Shown: positions 5,855 to 13,531 of the stretch, piece after piece
How the letters are laid out: each line of letters begins with the position of its first letter
Position numbering within the stretch: the stretch's first letter is position 1
Assembly (NCBI GenBank): GCA_030680655.1
Contig: JAUXUZ010000356.1
Coordinates: 1 to 14,147 of the forward strand
From: Phycisphaerales bacterium
GTDB lineage: Bacteria; Planctomycetota; Phycisphaerae; Phycisphaerales; UBA1924
Direction: 5' to 3'
DNA: 14,147 nucleotides
Notes under the pieces: generated by a model
What the model was told of the DNA's origin: nothing
Database searches by the model: none
What the model saw: the letters and a program-made list of their open reading frames with translations, nothing else
Translations under genes and position numbers: made by a program

Positions 5855-6760
5855 ATGAGCCAAAGCAGCGCCCAAACCGTGCTCCGTCAGGAGCAGTTCG
5901 ACGCCCTCCGCGCGATCATCTACGCGCACGTGGGGGTCCACTTCCCCGACAGCAAGAAGTCGATCCTCGAGGCGCGGCTGTCGCGCCGGGTGAGCGAGCT
6001 CAGCCTTGAGTCGTTCGACCAGTACGTGCACTACCTGACGATCGCGCCGCAGCGCGAGCAGGAAGTTCAGGAGATGCTCAGCCGCGTGACGGTCGGGCAC
6101 ACCTCGTTCTTCCGCGACCCGGCCCAGCTCGATTTTCTGCGCAAGACCGCCCTCCCCGCGTTGATCGAGTCCAAGCGCCACGACCGTTCGCTGCGGATCT
6201 GGTCCGCCGCGTGCAGCACGGGCGAGGAGGCCTACACCCTCGCCGTGATTGTGCACCAGGCCCTGGGCGAGCGTCTGGCCGACTGGCGCGTCGAGATCCT
6301 CGGGACCGATGTGAGCGCCAAGTCGCTCGCCGCGGCGCAAGAGGGGCGCTACACCGACGAGTCGGTCCGTGCGATCGATCCCGCTGTGCGCGAGCGGTAT
6401 TTCCGGCAGGACGGCCCGTACTGGCGGCCCGATCCGCTCGTGCAGTCGCTGGTCAGCTTCGATCACCACAACCTCAAAGACCGGCTGGGGGCCAAGCGCT
6501 ACGGCACGTGGGACGCGATCGTCTGCCGCAACGCGCTGATCTACTTTGATGAAGCGATGAAGGCCCGTGTCGCCGCGATGTTCGCCGACCAGCTCAACCC
6601 CGGCGGCTGGATCGCACTGGGCGCGGCCGACTCGCTGGAGACGCCGGGCCTGCCGCTGGCGGCCCGCGGCGACGGCGCTGCTCGCCTCTACCTGCCCGCG
6701 ACGCCAACGCCGGCGTCGCCGGCACCCGCGACCGCCGCCAAGCCCCTGCGCCTTGCCTGA
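5855..6760 (+). CDS. cheR: CheR-type protein-glutamate methyltransferase
   Basis: A 301-residue SAM-dependent methyltransferase that would methylate glutamates of chemoreceptors in the cytoplasm. The N-terminal helical CheR domain spans about 10-75. TSFFRD (83-88) is the conserved contact motif. RIWSAACSTGEEAYTLA (114-130) is the SAM-binding motif I, and ILGTDVS (148-154) carries the SAM-ribose acidic residue. HHNL (204-207) and WDAIVCRNALIYF (219-231) complete the methyltransferase core. The tail after about 275 is Pro/Ala-rich and lacks TPR repeats. I prefer ATG 5855 (MSQSSAQTV) because it gives the usual family N-terminus; an in-frame ATG at 5810 would add 15 residues. The gene is followed by a CheY-like receiver and a FapA-family gene, suggesting a chemosensory or flagellar/pilus signalling cluster, although no CheA or receptor is in the window. 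Confidence 0.92.
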   Translation: MSQSSAQTVLRQEQFDALRAIIYAHVGVHFPDSKKSILEARLSRRVSELSLESFDQYVHYLTIAPQREQEVQEMLSRVTVGHTSFFRDPAQLDFLRKTALPALIESKRHDRSLRIWSAACSTGEEAYTLAVIVHQALGERLADWRVEILGTDVSAKSLAAAQEGRYTDESVRAIDPAVRERYFRQDGPYWRPDPLVQSLVSFDHHNLKDRLGAKRYGTWDAIVCRNALIYFDEAMKARVAAMFADQLNPGGWIALGAADSLETPGLPLAARGDGAARLYLPATPTPASPAPATAAKPLRLA

Positions 6761-6793
6761 TTGTGAAGCTGCCCGTACGTACAAGGACGACCC

Positions 6794-7183
6794 ATGCGAG
6801 TTCTACTCATCGACGACAGCAAGACCATGCGGGGCATTCAGCGCGGCGTGCTCGCTCAGCTCGGGCCAACCGAGATTGAAGAAGCCGCCGACGGCCAGGA
6901 CGGCCTGAGCAAGGCGATCGCCTTTCAGCCGGACCTGATCCTGGTCGATTCGAACATGCCCAAGATGGACGGCCTGGCCTTCGTCCGCACGTTCCGCATG
7001 ACCGATAAGCACACGCCCGTCATCATGGTGGCGTCCGAGAGCGAGAAGTCACGCGTGATCGAGGCGATCAAGGCCGGCGTCAGCAACTATCTCGTCAAGC
7101 CGTTCACGCCCGATCTGTTGAACCAGCGGATCACCGAAACGATGGCGCGGAGGGCCGCCCGCACGGTGGCGTCTGCGGCCTGA
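6794..7183 (+). CDS. CheY-like single-domain response regulator
   Basis: A 129-residue receiver domain with no output domain. The acidic pair is D7-D8, the phosphorylation site is D52 in LILVDSNMPKMDG, and the conserved Lys is K102 in YLVKPF. The Thr/Ser that normally switches on phosphorylation (Thr87 of E. coli CheY) aligns with A80 in IMVASE, with S81 next to it, so signalling may be atypical. A short basic, Ala-rich tail follows the last helix. The gene starts 33 bases after cheR with AAGGA (6783-6787) six bases before the ATG, so they are likely co-transcribed. It would take phosphate from a histidine kinase encoded elsewhere and act on a motor, a pilus or the methylation system. Family is certain; the target is unknown. 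Confidence 0.93.
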   Translation: MRVLLIDDSKTMRGIQRGVLAQLGPTEIEEAADGQDGLSKAIAFQPDLILVDSNMPKMDGLAFVRTFRMTDKHTPVIMVASESEKSRVIEAIKAGVSNYLVKPFTPDLLNQRITETMARRAARTVASAA

Positions 7184-7187
7184 AGCA

Positions 7188-7202
7188 CCGCCGGTACGGC
7201 GG
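7188..7202 (+). terminator. Weak hairpin after the CheY-like gene
   Basis: CCGCC and GGCGG pair around GGTAC five bases after the receiver stop codon. There is no U-tract, so termination would be partial at best. A second stem, TCACCC (7238-7243) with GGGTGA (7250-7255), lies further down before the FapA-family start. Confidence 0.25.
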
Positions 7203-7304
7203 CTGCACACCCGATCAGCAACCGATCCACTGCGGAATCACCCCTAGGTGGGTGAGCAGCCACGGCCCGAACGCTCCGATAGATGCACTGTCGATCGTGC
7301 GGCC

Positions 7305-8537
7305 ATGGCCAATGAACCCGAACCCATCCAGTCGCGGATCGAAGTCTCGCACGATGCGTTGGAGGCCGAGCTTGTCGTTCCCGCGGGCGCCCCGCCGCTG
7401 GACCGAAACGCGATCGTCGCCCTTGCCAATGAGCTCAAGCTCGAGCTGACGCCCGACAACCACGAACTAGTCACTGCCGCCGCGAAGGCGATCGCCGCCT
7501 GCCCCGGCGCTGCCGCGCGCCTGCTGATCGCGAAGGGAAAGCCGCCTGAGCACGGAAAGCCGGGGTACGTCGCCTTCGAGCCGGGGTACGACCCGGAGGA
7601 AATCCAGCGTGTGCTGGCCGATGCCGCGAACGGTGTCAAGCAGAGTCGGTCGCCAGGCTCGATCGATCACTACACGCGATCCACGTTCAACTTTGTCAAA
7701 GTCGGTGCACACGTGGGCACGATCATCTTTCCGGCGGGCGGGGTCGTCGGCCGCGACGTCTTCGGGAGCACCCTGACGCCCCAGGAAGCGCCCCCGCTGA
7801 CGTTCTCGGTTGACGACACACTGAAGCGTTGCGACGACGGGAGCCTGATCGCCCGTTGCCCGGGCGTGCTGGAGTGGGGAGAGGGTGGCCTCCACATCAC
7901 CAACTCAATCACGATCCCCGGCGACATCGATTTCTCGGTCGGGCACATCGAGTTCCCCGGTTCGGTCGTGGTCAAGGGGGGCGTTCGAGACCATTTCAAG
8001 GTGATCGCCCGCGGCGACGTCACCATCGACGGCCTGATCGAAGCATCAACGATCAAATCTGGAAACGACGTGGTGATCCGCGGCGGGATGGCCGCGAAGG
8101 AGAAGGGCACCCTCGAGATCGGGCGTGACGGCTCTGCAAAGTACCTCAACAACGTCACGGTGAGCGTCGGGCGCGACCTCACCATCGAGCGTGAGCTGGT
8201 CAATTGCCGAGTAACTGTCGGCCGCGCGTTCAACGGTCCAGGCTGCGGCATCGCCGGTGGCGCGCTCGCGGCTGCTGGTGCGGTCGTGGTCAACTCCCTT
8301 GGCAGCGAGATGGGGGTGGCCACGGACCTGCGCCTTGGTTCGATCCCCGCGCTTGACGCTGTCGCCAAGGAAGCGCTGGCGTTGCTGCCGATTCTTGAGG
8401 CCCGCCGTGCAAAGTACCTGGAGCCCCTCGACCAGTTGCGGGCCGTGAAGGGGCGGCACGCGCCCTCGACAGTGGAGCGCATGGCCACGCTTCAACGCAG
8501 CGTCGACGCCACGGAGGCACAGATCCGTCCGCTCTAA
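7305..8537 (+). CDS. FapA/DUF342-family protein, cut short by an in-frame stop
   Basis: 410 residues of a FapA (DUF342) polymer-type protein. The N-terminal DUF342 domain (about 1-110) leads into a long right-handed beta-helix with regular GDV/GGV turns (about 195-350), containing segments such as ITIPGDIDFSVGHIEF and GDVTIDGLIEASTI. A coiled coil begins at about 355 and is broken by TAA at 8535-8537. The same frame then continues open to 8816 and encodes the missing C-terminal part, so the natural gene would have been about 503 codons. FapA-family proteins are linked to polar polysaccharide/pilus or chemosensory functions in other bacteria; here it follows cheR and a cheY-like gene. I chose ATG 7305 (MANEPEPIQ); an upstream GTG at 7248 lies in a hairpin and adds an unlikely sequence. 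The truncated product keeps the beta-helix and might still fold. Confidence 0.85.
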   Translation: MANEPEPIQSRIEVSHDALEAELVVPAGAPPLDRNAIVALANELKLELTPDNHELVTAAAKAIAACPGAAARLLIAKGKPPEHGKPGYVAFEPGYDPEEIQRVLADAANGVKQSRSPGSIDHYTRSTFNFVKVGAHVGTIIFPAGGVVGRDVFGSTLTPQEAPPLTFSVDDTLKRCDDGSLIARCPGVLEWGEGGLHITNSITIPGDIDFSVGHIEFPGSVVVKGGVRDHFKVIARGDVTIDGLIEASTIKSGNDVVIRGGMAAKEKGTLEIGRDGSAKYLNNVTVSVGRDLTIERELVNCRVTVGRAFNGPGCGIAGGALAAAGAVVVNSLGSEMGVATDLRLGSIPALDAVAKEALALLPILEARRAKYLEPLDQLRAVKGRHAPSTVERMATLQRSVDATEAQIRPL

Positions 8538-8816
8538 GAGCGGATCGCCCGCTTGCGTGCAACGCTCAGGGAGCGGACTGTCGTTGACCTCATCGTTCAC
8601 GGGCGCATCCACCCGAAGGTCTTCGTGACCGTCGGCAACTTCACGATCGACTTCACCAGCGAGCTGCGCGGCCCGGTCCGCATCCGGCTCGACGACGGCT
8701 TCGCCCCGTGCCTCTGCTCGCTCGACGGCACACCTCACGGTGACCTGACAAAGCACGCGAAGGTGCGGCGGATCGACCTCACCGCGGGTGCCAACTCCGC
8801 GGCGCGGGCCGCCTGA
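8538..8816 (+). pseudogene. Detached C-terminal part of the FapA/DUF342 gene
   Basis: In the same frame as the upstream gene and directly after its TAA, this stretch completes the coiled coil (ERIARLRATLRERT) and then gives the small beta C-terminal domain of the family (VDLIVHGRIHPKVFVTVGN, then LRGPVRIRLDDGF). It ends at TGA 8814-8816. It has no proper start of its own; a TTG at 8553 is the only early candidate and has no ribosome binding site. It is best read as the 3' part of one gene split by a single nonsense change, not as a separate gene. Reading-frame integrity on both sides suggests the change is recent, or an error in the sequence. Confidence 0.8.
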
Positions 8817-8870
8817 TTCCAGCCCCGGCAATCACCGCAATTTGGAACCACGCTCCCCGGCGCCCCGCAT

Positions 8871-8889
8871 GTACCATACCCCATGGTAC
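8871..8889 (+). promoter_or_regulatory. Inverted repeat enclosing a start codon
   Basis: GTACCAT (8871-8877) and ATGGTAC (8883-8889) form a perfect 7-bp stem around ACCCC. The right arm contains the ATG of the downstream gene, so the mRNA could hide its own start codon. It could equally be a DNA operator. Confidence 0.4.
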
Positions 8890-10196
8890 TTGCCCTCACG
8901 CTGCTCTCGCTCGCGCTCGTTCAGCCAACGCCCCAGCCGCAGGCCGTACCGCCCGGCCCATCCGCACCGGCGATGGCCGAACCACCGGCCGAGCCGGCAC
9001 GGCCCGTCCGGGTCGACGTGAACCCGGAGATCATCCTCTACCTCAAGGATGGGTCGGTGTTCCAGGGCCTGCTGGTCAAGCAGGACGACAAGGTGTGCGT
9101 GATCGAGATCGCCGGAGTGCCGGTGACGTTCGCCGCCGATCGGATCGACCACGTGCGGACGCTGGCGCCGGTGCTGGAGCGGTACCGCGAGCTGCGCACC
9201 GCGACGCCCGAGACCGATATCGACCAGCGCATCACGCTGATCCGCTGGCTGGCCGACCGCAAGCAGGTTGAGCTCGCCCTCGCCGAGGCCGAGTTGCTGC
9301 TCACCAAGAACCCGAAGCACTTCGGCGCGACCAGGCTCGCCGGCGATCTGCGCACGCGATACGAGCTGCTCGTCAAACCCGCGATTCCAGCCGGCGACGA
9401 AGCCGATCGGCCCGAGCCCGCCGCAGCGCCCGGCGACGAACGCATCACGCCGCGCGAGTTCCCTTTCCTCACCGAGGCGCAGGTGGCCTTGATGAAGGTC
9501 TTCGAGGTGGACCTCGCCGCCCGCCCCCGCGTCATCTTCCCGCGTGATGCGGCGGCTCGGATGCTCGAGGAGTACGCCAGCAGCCCGCTGGTTCCGGCGT
9601 CACGTGAAGGTAAGGACGCCATCCTCCGTCAAGACCCGCTGGAGACCGTTGGGCTCATGTTCCGACTCCGGGCCCGGAGTTACTACGAGACCGTGCACGT
9701 GGTAGACCAGCCCGAGCCGATGCGCCGCTTCCGTGACGATGTCCAACGCGTCACGCTGATGGGCGGGTGCGCGACGTCTCAGTGCCACGGCGGGCGCGAC
9801 GCCGGGCGGCTGGTCCTTTCAACCTACCGGCCGCACACCGACATCACCCTGTACACCAACTACTACATACTCAACAACTTCCGAACCGCTGATGGGCAGC
9901 CGCTCATCGACTGGAACAAGCCCGAGCAGAGCCTGCTGCTGCAACTCGCCCTGCCGAGGGAGCTCTCGCGGTTTCGCCACCCTTCGGTAATCAGCGAGGG
10001 CAAGGAAGTGTGGCGGGCCCCGCTGACTGGCCCGGACGATCGGCGAGCCGCTGGAATCGTTGACTGGATCAAGTCCGCCTATCGCCCCCGCCCCGATTAC
10101 TCCCTCGACTACACGCCGTTCCGTCCGTTCACACCACCCCCAACCGCCGGCACCGGAAGCACGGGCGGCGTACCCGCCGAACCGGTTGTTCGTTGA
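8883..10196 (+). CDS. Exported protein with Sm-like N-domain and CX4CH heme-type motif
   Basis: A 437-residue protein beginning with a hydrophobic stretch (VLALTLLSLALV) and a Pro/Ala-rich linker, so probably exported or anchored. Residues about 47-90 (EIILYLKDGSVFQGLLVKQ) form a small Sm-like beta domain. Residues about 105-165 are helical repeats. The C-terminal half carries CATSQCHGG, with C296, C301 and H302 in a CX4CH arrangement, close to but longer than the standard CXXCH heme c site. H318 and H366 (FRHP) are candidate second ligands, and no Met follows the motif. The C-terminus is Pro-rich. This layout resembles planctomycete secreted proteins with cytochrome-like domains. I infer a periplasmic or surface redox or metal-binding protein, not a defined enzyme. 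The ATG sits inside a small inverted repeat, and no ribosome binding site is evident. Confidence 0.8.
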   Translation: MVLALTLLSLALVQPTPQPQAVPPGPSAPAMAEPPAEPARPVRVDVNPEIILYLKDGSVFQGLLVKQDDKVCVIEIAGVPVTFAADRIDHVRTLAPVLERYRELRTATPETDIDQRITLIRWLADRKQVELALAEAELLLTKNPKHFGATRLAGDLRTRYELLVKPAIPAGDEADRPEPAAAPGDERITPREFPFLTEAQVALMKVFEVDLAARPRVIFPRDAAARMLEEYASSPLVPASREGKDAILRQDPLETVGLMFRLRARSYYETVHVVDQPEPMRRFRDDVQRVTLMGGCATSQCHGGRDAGRLVLSTYRPHTDITLYTNYYILNNFRTADGQPLIDWNKPEQSLLLQLALPRELSRFRHPSVISEGKEVWRAPLTGPDDRRAAGIVDWIKSAYRPRPDYSLDYTPFRPFTPPPTAGTGSTGGVPAEPVVR

Positions 10197-10269
10197 TCGC
10201 TGGCTACGAAACAGCCCTTCGATCGCCCGCCCGTCCGCGCCCCCCCGACCGAGTTCTCCACACGACCTA

Positions 10270-10296
10270 AACGTTTGCCACGCAAGGACAAACGTT
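10270..10296. promoter_or_regulatory. Operator-like inverted repeat upstream of the lipoprotein gene
   Basis: AACGTTTG (10270-10277) and CAAACGTT (10289-10296) are perfect 8-bp arms with an 11-base spacer, about 70 bases before the lipoprotein ATG. The 19-base centre-to-centre distance places the arms about two helical turns apart, fitting a dimeric repressor or activator. I found no clear -35/-10 pair nearby (TACAGT at 10311 is a weak -10 candidate). Confidence 0.4.
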
Positions 10297-10351
10297 GATC
10301 GAAGATCTGCTACAGTCCCCACCAAGCCGGAACTCGACCCGGCAGTTCGTC

Positions 10352-10358
10352 AGGAAGG
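10352..10358 (+). promoter_or_regulatory. Shine-Dalgarno for the lipoprotein gene
   Basis: AGGAAGG lies eight bases before ATG 10367 and decides that start over the in-frame TTG at 10295, whose extra 24 residues would also bury the lipoprotein signal. Confidence 0.6.
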
Positions 10359-10366
10359 TGTACGGT

Positions 10367-12373
10367 ATGAGCAACCCCCGTCTTTCGCGTCAACGCACCA
10401 CCAAACTCGCGGGCCTCTCCGCCGCGGTCCTGCTCGCTGTCGCGGGTGGATGCGGCGGCGGCGACACCGCGGCCGTCAGGCAGATCCGCAAGGCCGAGCA
10501 GACCGTCGGCGCGTTGACCGCCGAGGGAACGTTCGCGTCGCTCGCGGATGCCTACCGGCGCAAGCAGCTGAGCGAACTGCACGACTCGATGACCAGCCTC
10601 GCTTCAAGCGGGCCAGAGGCGGTGCAGGCGGCCGCGCTCAGCGTCGCTGCGCGGGCGAAGGCCGGCATCGCATCGCTCGACGCTAAGGCCGCGGTTGAGG
10701 CCGACCAACGGCTCGACGAGCACCTGGCCGGCTTGCGTGCCGGGCTCAACACCTTTACGCTGCAAAAATCGATCGCCGAGGCCAATACGGGCGCAGGGAC
10801 AATGGAGCTCATCGGGATTCTGCAGGCAAACCTCGAGACGAACAAGAAGTCCGCCGAAGAAGCTCGGCGCGAAGCCTCGGGCATTCAGGCCGTTGCCGAC
10901 GAGCTCACCACCCGCAATCGGGCCGTTGCCGCCCAGGCCTCTGCGAAGCGGCAGGAAGCCTCTTCGATCGCCTCCGGCATGCAGGGTGCAACGGCGACCC
11001 AGGGCCTCGAGATCCTCAAACGCTCGACGGCTGTCCTGGCCGAGGCCGATGCGCTCGAGCAGCAGGCGTCGGAGCTTGCGACGCGGCTGGGCCTCACCCA
11101 GTCGCAGCTCGCCCGCGCCCGCACCAGGGCCGCGGCGCTCGACCAGCAGGGCACACAGATCCTGACCGACATCACCGGCGCACAGTCGCGCCTGGGCGAA
11201 GAGCGCAAGCTCGCGGAGACCGCAGGGGCGGCGGCCGAGGCCGCTGCGTTGGCCCTCCGAAAGTCGTTCGGTGACTTCGCAGCGTTCCGCTCGGGCACGC
11301 TCGAACCGGCGCACCAGACGGCCGTCGCGAGCGCGCAGAAGGTCGTCGAGCTTTCCAGGCAGGCGACCGCCAAGGCCGGCGGCAACCCGCAGTCTGTCGC
11401 GGCTGGCAATACCGGCAAGCTGTCGACGGTGTCGGCGAATCAGAACCACGCCGACGCGCTTGTCAGCCAGGCCCGCGCCTACGACCAGATCGCCGGCACG
11501 CTCACGCTCCTCGCATCGGCCCAGCCGCCGCTGCCAGGCTCGTCGGAGTTCGCCGCCGCGGCGGACTCGGCCCGCAAAACCGCCGACGACACCCTGACCC
11601 AGGCCCGTGAGATCTACAGCGCGATCCGCGAGTCGATCGACGGTATCAGCGACGAGAAACTCAAGGGGCGCCTGGCGGAGACCAGCCGCATCATCGAGGG
11701 CCTCTCCAGCAAGCAGGGCGTGAAGGCCCCCGAGCCCGTCTCGGGCGGCAACGCGCCCGCGGCAACCGGCGCGGACGCCGACGCAGCGGCGGTGAAGAAA
11801 ACACTCGACCGGATCCACGACAAAATCCGAGCCGGCGACATGGCCACGGTGATCCGCGACATGACGGCCTACGACAGCGACGAGCAACGCGACGCCGCCG
11901 CTTCGATCGTCGAGCTCCAGAGCGTGATCGCGGCCTTCGACAAGGCCTGCCGCGACAAGCTCAATGTTTCGGCGGTTGAGGCGCTGGGGCAGATGGGCGC
12001 GATGGTCGGGGGGATGGGCGCACTCGAGGAAGCAGAAGCCGCGGTCAAGAACATGACCAGCGCCGACTACACCGTGACGGTGAACGGTGACAAGGCAACC
12101 GCATCCAGCAGCAACGGCGATCGGCAGCTGGTCAAGCGCGACGGCACGTGGATGCTCGCCGGCGGCGCGCTCGGGGCCGAGATGCCGGCGTTGCCGGCGC
12201 CGATGGTGGCGATGGTCAAGTCGACGATCGGCAGCATCACCGACGACATCAACAGCGGGAAGATCACTACCCCCGAGCAGGTTCAGACCGCGCTGCTGGC
12301 CAAGGGCGGCGGCATGAACCGGCCCGGCCGGGGCGGCCGCACCCCCGGCGGCGAAGCCGATCCGAACAAGTAA
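10367..12373 (+). CDS. Large coiled-coil lipoprotein of unknown function
   Basis: A 668-residue protein. The N-terminus has basic residues, a hydrophobic core (LAGLSAAVLLAVAGG) and Cys29 in an acceptable though suboptimal lipobox (VAGGC), so it is probably lipidated and membrane-anchored. Residues about 40-440 are Ala/Gln/Glu-rich and almost wholly helical, with long coiled-coil stretches (for example ATRLGLTQSQLARARTRAAAL). A Gly/Pro/Ala linker near 470 leads to a C-terminal helical-plus-beta domain (TVTVNGDKATASSSNGDRQLVKRDGTWM) resembling the end of NTF2-like domains, which is only a suggestion. The tail is Gly/Arg/Pro-rich. Start chosen on the AGGAAGG site. It leads a probable operon with the exported protein 51 bases downstream. 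I do not recognise a named family; a structural or scaffolding role in the envelope is an inference. Confidence 0.8.
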   Translation: MSNPRLSRQRTTKLAGLSAAVLLAVAGGCGGGDTAAVRQIRKAEQTVGALTAEGTFASLADAYRRKQLSELHDSMTSLASSGPEAVQAAALSVAARAKAGIASLDAKAAVEADQRLDEHLAGLRAGLNTFTLQKSIAEANTGAGTMELIGILQANLETNKKSAEEARREASGIQAVADELTTRNRAVAAQASAKRQEASSIASGMQGATATQGLEILKRSTAVLAEADALEQQASELATRLGLTQSQLARARTRAAALDQQGTQILTDITGAQSRLGEERKLAETAGAAAEAAALALRKSFGDFAAFRSGTLEPAHQTAVASAQKVVELSRQATAKAGGNPQSVAAGNTGKLSTVSANQNHADALVSQARAYDQIAGTLTLLASAQPPLPGSSEFAAAADSARKTADDTLTQAREIYSAIRESIDGISDEKLKGRLAETSRIIEGLSSKQGVKAPEPVSGGNAPAATGADADAAAVKKTLDRIHDKIRAGDMATVIRDMTAYDSDEQRDAAASIVELQSVIAAFDKACRDKLNVSAVEALGQMGAMVGGMGALEEAEAAVKNMTSADYTVTVNGDKATASSSNGDRQLVKRDGTWMLAGGALGAEMPALPAPMVAMVKSTIGSITDDINSGKITTPEQVQTALLAKGGGMNRPGRGGRTPGGEADPNK

Positions 12374-12424
12374 ACCGCGTCGGCCACCGATCAGAAACCC
12401 CTCCCAGCAAGAACGCAACGACCG

Positions 12425-13504
12425 ATGCTCACAGCGATCACCAAGTACGTTTCTTCTTCCCGCACGCACCGGACGCTCGCCTTCGCCGCGGCCGCTTTGC
12501 TCCCGTTCGCGGGCGCACTCGCGCAGTCGTCGCTCCCAGACGAGCTCGTCAGAAGGAATGACATCGGCGCCGACGACCGACAGGCCATCAAGGCGCTGGT
12601 CGATGCCCACAAGGCCGGGCTGAGCGGCGGAACGATCGAGATCAAGAAGTCACGCGACGTGCTGTTGGCCCCGCTGGAGAAAGACGGCATCTCCGTCCCC
12701 TTCCGCGTCGCGTACGCCAACGCGCTGATCGAGTCGGGAGGGATCGACAAGCTCGCGGCCAACAAGGACAACGACCTCATCGCCGCCAACGCTCTGCGGA
12801 TCGCCGGCCAGGGAGCGACCGGCAACTCGCTCAAGATCGTCATCGACGCGCTCAAGGACGCACGCCCGCAGGTGCGCTACGCCGCCACGGTCGGTGCCCG
12901 TGCCGCCTTCACAGCCGCCCGCAACAACCCCGCTCTCAGCCCCGACGAAGTCTCCCGCGCCATGCGGGCGCTGAGCGAAGTCGCCACCACCGACAAGTCA
13001 CCCGAGCCGGTCGATGGTGCGCTCCAGGCCCTCGTCGCGGCCCGTGACATCCAGGGCAACCGCTCGCTCGCCGTCGAGCGGCTCACCGAGGCCGCCGGCG
13101 CCACTGCCCTGGCGGCGATCAAGAGCGGCAACCCGATCGACCTCACCCCCCTGCTGCGCGTGGCCACCCCGATCCAGCAGGACGTCATCGAGGTGAAGAA
13201 GCTGACCCCCGCAGCCCAGAAAGGTGTTGCGACGTTTGCGGCTCAGTTGCTGCTTGCTGTCGATGCACAATGGAAGGACGGCGATCCGGACCCTTCCGCT
13301 GTGCAGGCTGCGCGGACGGCAAGCACGATCCTTGCCCTCGCTGCCACCAACATGGCCGGTCAGGAAGTCACCATCCGTGTGGGCGAACTTGTCACCGCTG
13401 GCAAGCCAGACCAGTTCCGGCAGGCCCTCGCAAGGCTGGTAGGACCCGGCGGCCTGCTGCAGTCGCCCCCGATCTCGATCGCCCCCGACAAGCTCAAGCC
13501 CTGA
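12425..13504 (+). CDS. Exported alpha-helical repeat protein of unknown function
   Basis: A 359-residue protein with a signal peptide: basic start, hydrophobic core (LAFAAAALLPFAG) and a likely cut after ALA at residue 33. The mature part is almost entirely helical and resembles HEAT/armadillo-type repeats, for example ANALRIAGQGATGNSLKIVIDALKDARPQVRYAATVGARAAF cut into paired helices (about 118-160). It has no Cys and no catalytic motif that I can see. It begins 51 bases after the lipoprotein gene and ends 27 bases before the next gene, so it fits the middle of a three-gene operon. Likely a periplasmic protein-binding scaffold, possibly for the lipoprotein. HEAT-like is judged by eye and could be another helical-repeat class. 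No strong ribosome binding site is visible. Confidence 0.78.
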   Translation: MLTAITKYVSSSRTHRTLAFAAAALLPFAGALAQSSLPDELVRRNDIGADDRQAIKALVDAHKAGLSGGTIEIKKSRDVLLAPLEKDGISVPFRVAYANALIESGGIDKLAANKDNDLIAANALRIAGQGATGNSLKIVIDALKDARPQVRYAATVGARAAFTAARNNPALSPDEVSRAMRALSEVATTDKSPEPVDGALQALVAARDIQGNRSLAVERLTEAAGATALAAIKSGNPIDLTPLLRVATPIQQDVIEVKKLTPAAQKGVATFAAQLLLAVDAQWKDGDPDPSAVQAARTASTILALAATNMAGQEVTIRVGELVTAGKPDQFRQALARLVGPGGLLQSPPISIAPDKLKP

Positions 13505-13531
13505 GCGTCGGCCCAGCCGCTCGACTGCCAT

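Noticed and set aside
5534..6784. Minus-strand open frame opposite cheR
   Set aside because: It overlaps the tRNA-Leu gene and the CheR coding strand, whose motifs are unambiguous.
10604..12610. Long minus-strand open frame (668 codons) opposite the lipoprotein gene
   Set aside because: The plus strand has a ribosome binding site, a lipoprotein signal and coiled-coil periodicity. The minus frame is Arg/Gly/Leu-rich shadow sequence and spans into the next gene.
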